A DNA stretch of 8,952 bases, taken from assembly GCA_026987255.1 (NCBI GenBank), contig JALSNA010000346.1, positions 1-8,952 on the forward strand, given 5' to 3'. The position numbers were made by a program, and so were the translations under genes. The notes under the pieces were generated by a model, which made no database searches, was not told the origin of the DNA, and saw only the letters and a list, made by a program, of their open reading frames with translations. Of this stretch, positions 1-5,954 are shown one piece after another. This DNA is from Hyphomicrobiales bacterium (GTDB lineage: Bacteria; Pseudomonadota; Alphaproteobacteria; Rhizobiales; Aestuariivirgaceae). Every line of letters begins with the position of its first letter. The first letter of the stretch is position 1.

Positions 1-66
1 GGGCCCGGCCATGGCCGCAGCCGCCAGCCCGGCGATGGCGGCGCGCAGGATGAAAGGCTCGATCAT
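1..66 (-). CDS. znuB: ZnuB, zinc ABC transporter permease (5' end only)
   Basis: This is the N-terminal 22 codons of an inner-membrane permease of the ZnuABC high-affinity zinc importer; the rest lies beyond the left edge. The visible peptide, MIEPFILRAAIAGLAAAAMA followed by GP, matches the usual ZnuB start: a short amphipathic lead and the beginning of a hydrophobic first membrane helix. The start codon at 66-64 overlaps the znuC stop at 65-63 as ATGA, so the two are translationally coupled. A very purine-rich ribosome site (AAGGAGGGGAGG, complement of 83-72) precedes it. The identification rests on the short N-terminus plus its position behind znuC. Confidence 0.85.
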   Translation of the reverse strand, partial: MIEPFILRAAIAGLAAAAMAGP

Positions 67-875
67 GGTTTCCTCCCCTCCTTGTCCGGCGCCGATGCGG
101 ACTGGCCGCACTCATGGCCGGGGCCGCAGACATGGCCATCGGGGGCATGGACGTGATCGTGGTGGTGGGTATAGGCGGCCAGCCTGGCCAGGGCGGCAGG
201 GCCGAACAACTCGGCATATTCCGGCGTCTGCGTCACTTCGTGCGGGTGGCCTTCGCAACACACATGGGTGTTGATGCAGACCACGTGATCGGTGCCGGCC
301 ATGACGAAATGCAGATCGTGGGAAACCAGCAGCACGCCACAGCCCAGGCGGGCGCGGATTTCACCGATGAGATCATAAAGGGCCGCCTCGCCGGCGAAAT
401 CCACCCCCTGCACCGGCTCATCCAGGACCAGAAGATCCGGCCTGCCGAGAATGGCGCGGGCGATGAGCACCCTTTGCAGCTCGCCGCCGGAGAGGGCCTG
501 CACCGGGGCATCGCGGCGCGCCGCCACGCCGGTTTCGCGCAAGGCGGCGAGGATGTCCGCTTGCGGAGCATCGGCAGTCAGGCGCATGAAGCGGGCCACG
601 GTCATGGGCAAGGTGGGATCCAGCGCGAGCCTTTGCGGCACATAGCCAATCTTCAGCCCCGGAGCGCGGATGACGCAGCCTTCGGCAAGGGGCAAAATCC
701 CCAGGGCAAGGCGGATGGTGGTGGTCTTGCCGCCGCCATTGGGGCCGATGAGGGTGACGATCTCGCCACGGCGCACCGCGAAGGACACATGGCGCACCAG
801 CCAGCGTCCGCCGGGGGCGCGAAAGCCCACGTCGCGCAATTGCAGCAAGGGCTGGTCCGGGGTTGCCTTGGTCAT
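63..875 (-). CDS. znuC: ZnuC, zinc ABC transporter ATP-binding protein
   Basis: A 270-aa cytoplasmic ATPase that powers zinc import through ZnuB with ZnuA as the binding protein. ABC motifs appear in order: Walker A GPNGGGKT (residues 44-51), Q-loop Gln81, signature LSGGE (128-132), Walker B LLVLDEP (148-154) and the switch His186 in LLVSHD. The segment INTHVCCEGHPHEV (about 201-214) is typical of ZnuC. Beyond it a His/Cys-rich tail (about 236-256, with HHHDHVH and further His and Cys) extends the protein and may bind zinc in the cytoplasm. The frame is open upstream to 1073, but that would run into znuA. MTKATPD at 875 is chosen because it gives the family length and leaves an intergenic region; GGAAAA just upstream is only a weak ribosome site. 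The stop overlaps the znuB start. Zur control is expected for the family, but no clear Zur box was recognised. Confidence 0.95.
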   Translation of the reverse strand: MTKATPDQPLLQLRDVGFRAPGGRWLVRHVSFAVRRGEIVTLIGPNGGGKTTTIRLALGILPLAEGCVIRAPGLKIGYVPQRLALDPTLPMTVARFMRLTADAPQADILAALRETGVAARRDAPVQALSGGELQRVLIARAILGRPDLLVLDEPVQGVDFAGEAALYDLIGEIRARLGCGVLLVSHDLHFVMAGTDHVVCINTHVCCEGHPHEVTQTPEYAELFGPAALARLAAYTHHHDHVHAPDGHVCGPGHECGQSASAPDKEGRKP

Positions 876-916
876 GTTTTTTCCATTGCGAGGCTGGCGG
901 TTTGCACCTTTCAGGC

Positions 917-926
917 CCATATATGG
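917..926. promoter_or_regulatory. Perfect 10-bp palindrome in the divergent znuC/znuA intergenic region
   Basis: CCATATATGG is a perfect palindrome and the most A+T-rich stretch in the 87-bp gap between the znuC and znuA starts. It sits 36 bp before the znuA start codon and could be an operator or part of a -10 element for either gene. Divergent znu genes are usually repressed by Zur when zinc is sufficient. This sequence does not match the alphaproteobacterial Zur box as I know it (a G-T-A-A-T/A-T-T-A-C type palindrome), so assignment to Zur is a guess from context. Confidence 0.25.
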
Positions 927-947
927 AAGCGCTGCGGGCAAATGACC

Positions 948-955
948 AGAGGAGA
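948..955 (+). promoter_or_regulatory. Ribosome binding site that fixes the znuA start
   Basis: AGAGGAGA ends seven bases before ATG 963. An in-frame ATG at 942 lies upstream of this site and so would not use it. The start at 963 also gives a clean signal peptide. This site therefore decides the znuA start codon. Confidence 0.7.
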
Positions 956-962
956 TTTCATC

Positions 963-1886
963 ATGCCACGGGGAATGAAACGGCTGGCGGCGGCGCTGCT
1001 GGCTTTCGTCTGGGGGGCACAGGCGGCCCTGGCGGGCGCGCCCAAGGTGGTGGCGAGCATTCCGCCGCTGCATGCGCTGGCGGCGGCGGTGATGAAGGGA
1101 ATTGGCAAGCCGGTTCTGCTGATCCGCGATGGCTCATCGGTGCATCATCATGCCCTGAAGCCTTCCGATGCACGCGCCCTCGAGGCGGCGGACGTGGTCG
1201 TGCTGACCAGCTACGGCCTGGAGCATTTCCTGCAAGGGCGGCTGAGAACCCTGGCGCCCTATGCGCAGATCGTGCAGGCGGGCAAGCTGAAGGGCATCCG
1301 GCTTTTGCCGCGCCGGGCCCTGAACCCGCCGGGCAGCGGCGCCTCGCCCGGCGCGGGAGAGGATCACAATGGCATCAACTGGCATATCTGGCTCGATCCG
1401 GAGAACGCCAAGGTCATCGCCTTGCGCCTGGCGGAGATTCTGACGCGCCGCGACGGGGAGCATGGGGCGCTCTATGCGGCCAACGCGGCCAATCTGGCAA
1501 AGGCGCTGGATGCGCAGACACAGGCCATCGGGACCCTGCTGGCGCCGGTGCGCGAGCGGCCCTTCATCGTCGCCCATGACGCCACGCGCTATTTCGAGGC
1601 CCGTTTCGGCCTCCATGCCCTGGCGAGCATCGAGCCGGCGGGCGGCTCGGAGCCGGGGCTGGGGCGGCTCATGGCGCTGGTGAAGCTGGCGCGGGCGCAT
1701 CCGGGGATATGCGTCTTCATGACCCCTGATGCACCGGGCAAATGGGGCCGCCTGCTGACGCGCGAGGGCAAGGCCCGCATCATGACCATCGACCCGCTCG
1801 GCCTGACATTGACACCGGGGCCCGGTCTTTACCCGCAGCTGCTGCACAATCTGGGAGAGGCCTTCGCGCAATGCCTCAAAGGCTGA
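963..1886 (+). CDS. znuA: ZnuA, periplasmic zinc-binding protein of the Znu importer
   Basis: A 307-aa cluster A-I solute-binding protein that captures zinc in the periplasm and hands it to ZnuBC. Residues 1-24 form a signal peptide (MPRGMKR, a hydrophobic core, then AQAALA with cleavage around 21-25). Expected zinc ligands are visible: His61 in the SSVHHHALKPSD segment (family form EHDYSLRPSD), His141 in NWHIWLDPE, His205 in VAHDATRYF, and Asp277 in TIDPLG. Cys250 and Cys304 match the conserved disulfide pair of ZnuA. The His/Asp-rich loop common between the first two ligands is reduced to a Gly/Ser/Pro-rich stretch (about 121-137) with one His. The gene is divergent from znuCB. The open frame extends upstream to 114, but that part lies antisense to znuC and is not coding. 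Confidence 0.93.
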   Translation: MPRGMKRLAAALLAFVWGAQAALAGAPKVVASIPPLHALAAAVMKGIGKPVLLIRDGSSVHHHALKPSDARALEAADVVVLTSYGLEHFLQGRLRTLAPYAQIVQAGKLKGIRLLPRRALNPPGSGASPGAGEDHNGINWHIWLDPENAKVIALRLAEILTRRDGEHGALYAANAANLAKALDAQTQAIGTLLAPVRERPFIVAHDATRYFEARFGLHALASIEPAGGSEPGLGRLMALVKLARAHPGICVFMTPDAPGKWGRLLTREGKARIMTIDPLGLTLTPGPGLYPQLLHNLGEAFAQCLKG

Positions 1887-1887
1887 C

Positions 1888-1905
1888 CTTGACCCATGGG
1901 TAAAG
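1888..1905. promoter_or_regulatory. Operator-like inverted repeat, site 1 upstream of iorA
   Basis: CTTGACCCATGGGTAAAG reads almost the same on both strands: only one mirrored pair fails, around a perfect ACCCATGGGT core. It starts just after the znuA stop and has no T-run, so it is a poor terminator and a better protein-binding site. A related sequence recurs 43 bp downstream in the same orientation (see site 2), which supports a transcription-factor operator. The regulator is unknown. Confidence 0.4.
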
Positions 1906-1930
1906 TAAAGAATCGGCGCAAAATCCCACT

Positions 1931-1949
1931 TTTGACCAATAAGTAAGGT
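1931..1949. promoter_or_regulatory. Operator-like site 2, similar to site 1, upstream of iorA
   Basis: TTTGACCAATAAGTAAGGT aligns without gaps to 1888-1906, with 14 of 19 positions identical; the shared blocks are TTGACC, AT, GTAA and GT. The 43-bp spacing is about four helical turns, so two regulator dimers could sit on the same face of the DNA. It ends just before the candidate -35 element at 1951, a position suited to an activator or to a repressor blocking polymerase. Confidence 0.35.
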
Positions 1950-1950
1950 C

Positions 1951-1979
1951 TTCACAAAGGGCCGGGGCCGTCCTAGATT
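1951..1979 (+). promoter_or_regulatory. Possible sigma70-type promoter for the ior-kor operon
   Basis: TTCACA (1951-1956, one mismatch to TTGACA) and TAGATT (1974-1979, four of six to TATAAT) are separated by 17 bp. Transcription would start near 1986, leaving a leader of about 130 nt before iorA. This is the best-spaced pair in the 230-bp region between znuA and iorA. The -10 is weak and the spacer G+C-rich, so it may need an activator. No terminator was recognised after znuA, so read-through from znuA is also possible. Confidence 0.35.
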
Positions 1980-2116
1980 GGCCGCCGAATTCCCCGCATG
2001 CGCAGCGTGGCCGATACCCTTGGCATTATCCGGCGCTGGCGAATCACAGGGGACCGGCAGCCATCGGTGCAAAGCGCGCCATGGCGGTTTTCGCCTGCTG
2101 ACAGGGATGATGCCAA

Positions 2117-3928
2117 ATGAACGTGCAGCCAAAAAAGACCAATGCCCGCATCGAGCCGCTGATGGGCAACGAGGCCATCGCGCGCGGCGCATGGGAGGGC
2201 GGATGCGGGGTGGCCGTGGCCTATCCGGGCACGCCCTCGACGGAAATCCTGCAGACCGTGGGAACCTTCCCCGCAGAGGACATCTACGCCGAATGGGCCA
2301 GCAATGAAAAGACCGCCCTGGACATCGCCATAGGCGCATCCTTCGGCGGCAAGCGCGCCCTGTGCGCCATGAAGCACGTGGGGCTGAACGTGGCCTCCGA
2401 TTCGCTCATGTCCTTTTCCTACATCGGCGTCAACGCCGGGCTGGTCATCGTGGTGGCCGACGATCCGGGCATGCATTCGTCGCAGAACGAGCAGGACACG
2501 CGGCTTTATGCGCGCTTTGCCAACGTGCCGGTGCTGGAGCCCGCCGATGCCCAGGAGGCGCTGGACTATACGAAGACGGCCTTTGCGCTGTCGGAGGAGT
2601 TCGACACCCCGGTGATCGTGCGCTCCACGACGCGGCTGAGCCATACCCGCTCGCCGGTCATCCTCAGCGAGCGCCAGGCCGCGCCGCAACGCGCCTTCGT
2701 GGATGATTTCCACAAGAACGTCACCCTGCCGGCCCATGCGCGGGCCAACCGGCCCAAGGTGCTGGCCCGCGAGGCCAGGGTGGGAGCCTGGTTCGAGGAT
2801 CACCTGACCCGCATCGACGCCGGCAAGGGCGATGTGGGCATCATCACCGTGGGCATGGCCTATTCCTACGTCAAGGAGGTGCTGCCCGGCGCGCCGGTGC
2901 TGAAGCTGGCCTCCTCGTGGCCCCTGCCGAAAAAGGCCATTGCCGAATTCGCCAAGGCTCACAAGCGCATCATCGTGGTGGAGGAACTGGAGCCGCTGAT
3001 CGAGGAGCAGCTGGCGATCATGGGCATCCGCGCCGAGGGCAAGGCCTTCTTCCCGCAGGCCGGGGAGCTTTCGCCGGAGATCGTCAAGAAGGGCTTCATC
3101 GAGGCCGGGATCATCGAAGCGCCGAAGCGCAAGAAACCGGCCGAGCCGGAGATCGTGCCGCGCCCGCCCCTGCTGTGCGCGGGCTGCCCGCATACCTCCA
3201 GCTACATGGCGCTGCGGGCGCTGGATGCGCGGGTGTGCGGCGATATCGGCTGCTATACCCTGGCGGCCATCGAGCCGTTGCGCGCCATCGACACCTGCGT
3301 GGCCATGGGGGCCTCCATCGGCAATGCCGTGGGCCTGGCCAAGGCGGGCACGGAAACCAAGCCCATCGTCGCCACCATCGGCGATTCCACCTTCCTGCAT
3401 TCGGGCATTCCGCCGCTCATCGATGCGGTCTACATGCGGGCCAACATCACGGTGCTCATCCTCGACAACCACATCACCGCCATGACCGGCGGGCAGGACA
3501 ACGCCGCCACCGGGGTGTCGCTGCGCGGCGAGCCCACCGAGCGGGTGGATTTCGAGAAGATCTGCAAGGCGCTGGGGGTGAAATGGGTCAAGACGGTGGA
3601 TTCCTACGATCTGGGCGCGCTCTACCAGGCGGTGCGCGAAGCCACCGAGCACAAGGGGGTTTCGGTCGTCATCTCCAACCGCCCCTGCGTGCTCGATCCG
3701 GTGCGCATCCGCGGCGATGCCCTGGAAGTGGTGCAGGAGACCTGCGTGGCCTGTCAATCGTGCATGAACCTGGGCTGCCCGGCCATTTCGTGGTCCGATG
3801 GCATGTATGACGGCCATCACAAGGTCAGGATCGACGAGAGCCTGTGCATCGGCTGCTCCCTGTGTGCCCAGGTCTGTCCCTCCTCGGCCATCCGGGCCAA
3901 GGGCGGCAAGGAGGCGAAACGGCCATGA
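2117..3928 (+). CDS. iorA: Indolepyruvate ferredoxin oxidoreductase, alpha subunit IorA
   Basis: A 603-aa thiamine diphosphate (TPP) enzyme subunit. With IorB it oxidatively decarboxylates indolepyruvate, phenylpyruvate or hydroxyphenylpyruvate to the arylacetyl-CoA and reduces ferredoxin; cytoplasmic and oxygen-sensitive by family. Order of parts: pyrimidine-binding domain with YPGTPSTE (36-43) and the likely TPP-activating Glu64 in NEKTA; a middle transketolase C-like domain (about 215-335); the CAGCPH motif (354-359); GDIGCYTLAAIEPL (375-388); the TPP/Mg motif from GDS (422-424) to Asn451; and TAMTGGQDN (454-462). Two [4Fe-4S] motifs close it: Cys543, 546, 549 and 554, then Cys577, 580, 583 and 587. 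Length and layout match the split archaeal-type enzyme, not the ~1,150-aa fused form common in aerobic proteobacteria. ATG 2117 is preceded by AGGGA nine bases upstream. The stop overlaps iorB as ATGA. Confidence 0.95.
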   Translation: MNVQPKKTNARIEPLMGNEAIARGAWEGGCGVAVAYPGTPSTEILQTVGTFPAEDIYAEWASNEKTALDIAIGASFGGKRALCAMKHVGLNVASDSLMSFSYIGVNAGLVIVVADDPGMHSSQNEQDTRLYARFANVPVLEPADAQEALDYTKTAFALSEEFDTPVIVRSTTRLSHTRSPVILSERQAAPQRAFVDDFHKNVTLPAHARANRPKVLAREARVGAWFEDHLTRIDAGKGDVGIITVGMAYSYVKEVLPGAPVLKLASSWPLPKKAIAEFAKAHKRIIVVEELEPLIEEQLAIMGIRAEGKAFFPQAGELSPEIVKKGFIEAGIIEAPKRKKPAEPEIVPRPPLLCAGCPHTSSYMALRALDARVCGDIGCYTLAAIEPLRAIDTCVAMGASIGNAVGLAKAGTETKPIVATIGDSTFLHSGIPPLIDAVYMRANITVLILDNHITAMTGGQDNAATGVSLRGEPTERVDFEKICKALGVKWVKTVDSYDLGALYQAVREATEHKGVSVVISNRPCVLDPVRIRGDALEVVQETCVACQSCMNLGCPAISWSDGMYDGHHKVRIDESLCIGCSLCAQVCPSSAIRAKGGKEAKRP

Positions 3929-4824
3929 GTGGAAAAGCGAAAAACGCCAATGGCGATGGCGTGACCTCGGTGCTGGTGGTGGGCGTCGGCGGACAGGGCG
4001 TCATCATGGTGTCCAAGGTGCTGGCGACCCTGTGCCAGGAGCACGGGCTGGAAGTCAAGCAGTCGGAGGTGCATGGCATGGCCAAGCGCGGCGGAGCGGT
4101 GTTCTCCCATGTGCGCTTCGGCAGGCAGGTGCATTCGCCGGTCATCCCGGCGGGCGAGGCCGATGTGCTGGTGGCGCTGGAATGGGCCGAGGGCCTGCGC
4201 TGGCTGCATTACCTGAACCCGGAGACGGGCGTGTTCATCTCCGATGTGCGCAAGATCATTCCGCCCTTCGCCTGCCGTGACCGCGGCCGCGGCGTCATGC
4301 CCCATTATGCCAGATCCACGCCGCGCGACGTGCTGGAGAAGGTTTCCGTGGGCTATGCCATGGATGCCACGGACACCGCCGCGCGGCTGGGCAACGAGCG
4401 GGCCGCCAACACGGTGCTTTTGGGAATCATGTCCACCACCTTGCCCTTTTCCGAAAACGCCTGGCTTGAAACCATAGAGCGCTTCGTGCCGCCAAAGACG
4501 CGCGAGGTGAACCGCGCCGCCTTCCTGGCCGGGCGCGAATGGGTCAAGGACGCCACCGTTCCGCAAGGCGAGGTGCTGCCGCAGGTGGAGGTGGACCCGG
4601 CGCTGCCACAGGCGCGCAACGTGTGGGACATCAACCCGGCCTGGTGCAAGGGCTGCGACATCTGCGTGAAGTTCTGCCCCGAACGCTGCCTGAAGCTCGA
4701 TGCCGAAGGCAAGGCGGTCATGGTCAAGCCCGAACTGTGCACCGGCTGCCGCCTGTGCGAGATGCTGTGCCCCGATTTCGCCATCCGGCTGAGCAAGGAA
4801 ATCCCCGAAAAGGTGAGCTCATGA
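3925..4824 (+). CDS. iorB: IorB fused to a KorD-like 2x[4Fe-4S] ferredoxin domain
   Basis: A 299-aa protein in two parts. Residues about 14-208 are the IorB/gamma-type domain of 2-oxoacid oxidoreductases: GVGGQG (20-25) at the first beta-alpha turn, SEVHGMAKRGGAV (47-59), and LGNERAANTVLLG (155-167). It pairs with IorA in arylpyruvate oxidation. A Pro/Val-rich linker (about 210-235) leads to a bacterial-type ferredoxin domain with Cys241, 244, 247, 251 and Cys272, 275, 278, 282. IorB alone is normally about 200 aa. The extra domain resembles the delta subunit (KorD) of 2-oxoglutarate oxidoreductase, which usually precedes korA as its own gene, as this domain does here. IorA keeps its own two clusters, so this pair is additional. 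A frame open from 3844 overlaps iorA; ATG 3925 is chosen for its AAGGAGG (3908-3914) and ATGA overlap. It ends ATGA into korA. Confidence 0.92.
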   Translation: MSGKAKNANGDGVTSVLVVGVGGQGVIMVSKVLATLCQEHGLEVKQSEVHGMAKRGGAVFSHVRFGRQVHSPVIPAGEADVLVALEWAEGLRWLHYLNPETGVFISDVRKIIPPFACRDRGRGVMPHYARSTPRDVLEKVSVGYAMDATDTAARLGNERAANTVLLGIMSTTLPFSENAWLETIERFVPPKTREVNRAAFLAGREWVKDATVPQGEVLPQVEVDPALPQARNVWDINPAWCKGCDICVKFCPERCLKLDAEGKAVMVKPELCTGCRLCEMLCPDFAIRLSKEIPEKVSS

Positions 4825-5954
4825 GCACCCTTCAGAACATCCAGGGCAATGCCGCCTGCGCCGCCGGAGCCATTGCCGCCGGCTGCCGCTTCTATGCCGG
4901 ATATCCCATCACGCCATCCTCGGAGATCGCCGAGCAGATGGCCGCGCGCCTGCCAAAGGTGGGCGGCACCTTCATCCAGATGGAGGACGAGCTGGGCTCC
5001 ATGGCCGCCACGGTGGGGGCCTCGCTGGGCGGGGTGAAGGCCATGACGGCCACCTCCGGGCCGGGCTTTTCCCTCAAGCAGGAAAACCTCGGCTATGCCG
5101 CCATGACCGAGACCCCTTGCGTCATCGTCAATGTCATGCGCGGCGGGCCTTCCACGGGGCTGCCGACGCGCCCGGCGCAGGCCGACATCATGCAGGCGCG
5201 CTGGGGCACCCATGGCGATCACCCCATTATCGTGCTGGCCCCGCACACGGTGCGCGAAATCTTCGAAGAAACCATCCGCGCCTTCAATCTCGCCGAGGCC
5301 CTGCGGGTGCCGGTTGTGGTGCTCTATGACGAGACCATCGGCCATCTGGTGGAGACGGTGGATCTGACCCCGCCGCAGCCGGAGGATATCGTCACCCGCA
5401 CCTTCGCCTCCGGGCCGGCGGAAGACTATCTGCCCTATGCGGCGGGCGAGGACATGATCCCCGCCTTTCCCCGCCCCGGTGACGGCTACCGCACCCACAC
5501 CACCGGCCTGACCCATGACGAGCGCGGCTTTCCCACCCAGGATCCGCAGAAGGTGGACGCCTTCATGAAGCGCCTGCTGGGCAAGCTGGAGCGCCATGCA
5601 AAGATGATCGAAAAGACCGAAAGCGTCGAAGTGGACGATGCGCAGGTGCTCATCGTCACCATGGGCACCCCGGCGCGGGCCGCCAAGACGGCCATCCGGC
5701 AGCTGCGCGATGAGGGCATCAGGGCCGGATTGCTGCGCCCGGTGACCCTGTGGCCCTTCCCCGAGGCGGCCCTGCGGGCGGCGGCGAAGGGCAAAAGGGC
5801 GGTGCTGGTGCCGGAGATGAACGCCGGGCAGCTCATCCTGGAGGTGCAAAGGGTGCTCGGCGGGGCCGCCCCGGTGTCCGGGCTGAATGTCTTCAATGGC
5901 GAGCCCATTGCGCCGCAGCAGATCGCGCAGGCGGTGAAGGAGCTGGTGAAATGA
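4821..5954 (+). CDS. korA: 2-oxoacid (2-oxoglutarate-type) ferredoxin oxidoreductase, alpha subunit
   Basis: A 377-aa alpha subunit of a CoA-acylating 2-oxoacid:ferredoxin oxidoreductase; the closest family is KorA (2-oxoglutarate to succinyl-CoA), with VorB-type (branched-chain) as the alternative. It begins with the pyrimidine-binding domain: GNAACAAGAIAAGC (9-22), YPITPSSE (28-35), the MEDE segment with Glu56 as likely TPP-activating residue, TSGPGFSLKQE (78-88), GGPSTGLPTRPAQ (108-120) and ARWGTHGDH (126-134). The C-terminal transketolase-like domain (about 270-375) carries LLRPVTLWPFP and EMNAGQL. It has no Fe-S motif, as expected; those are in KorB and the KorD-like domain. The frame is open upstream to 4539, but ATG 4821 overlaps the iorB stop as ATGA and has AGGTGAG at 4811-4817. 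The end overlaps korB as ATGA. Substrate cannot be fixed from sequence alone. Confidence 0.9.
   Translation: MSTLQNIQGNAACAAGAIAAGCRFYAGYPITPSSEIAEQMAARLPKVGGTFIQMEDELGSMAATVGASLGGVKAMTATSGPGFSLKQENLGYAAMTETPCVIVNVMRGGPSTGLPTRPAQADIMQARWGTHGDHPIIVLAPHTVREIFEETIRAFNLAEALRVPVVVLYDETIGHLVETVDLTPPQPEDIVTRTFASGPAEDYLPYAAGEDMIPAFPRPGDGYRTHTTGLTHDERGFPTQDPQKVDAFMKRLLGKLERHAKMIEKTESVEVDDAQVLIVTMGTPARAAKTAIRQLRDEGIRAGLLRPVTLWPFPEAALRAAAKGKRAVLVPEMNAGQLILEVQRVLGGAAPVSGLNVFNGEPIAPQQIAQAVKELVK

Noticed and set aside
114..962. Upstream extension of znuA giving a 590-aa protein
   Set aside because: The extension is antisense to znuC, lacks motifs, and would bury the signal peptide and the AGAGGAGA ribosome site before ATG 963.
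876..962. Zur box between znuC and znuA
   Set aside because: Only the CCATATATGG palindrome is present; it does not match the Zur consensus I know, so it is listed as an unassigned palindrome.
876..1073. Upstream extension of znuC giving a 336-aa protein
   Set aside because: It would overlap the znuA start on the opposite strand, exceeds the family length, and shows no homology-like sequence before MTKATPD.
1134..2339. 401-aa open frame on the minus strand across znuA and the znuA-iorA gap
   Set aside because: Antisense to znuA for most of its length, with low-complexity Arg/Pro-rich composition and no known motif.
1973..3820. 615-aa open frame on the minus strand
   Set aside because: It lies antisense to iorA, whose motifs are unmistakable. 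Its translation is rich in His, Arg and Gly with no recognisable domain, as is usual for shadow frames in G+C-rich DNA.
4353..5849. 498-aa minus-strand frame, and similar ones at 5486-6703 and 7846-8892
   Set aside because: All are antisense shadows of iorB, korA, korB and paaK, which carry complete conserved motifs on the plus strand.
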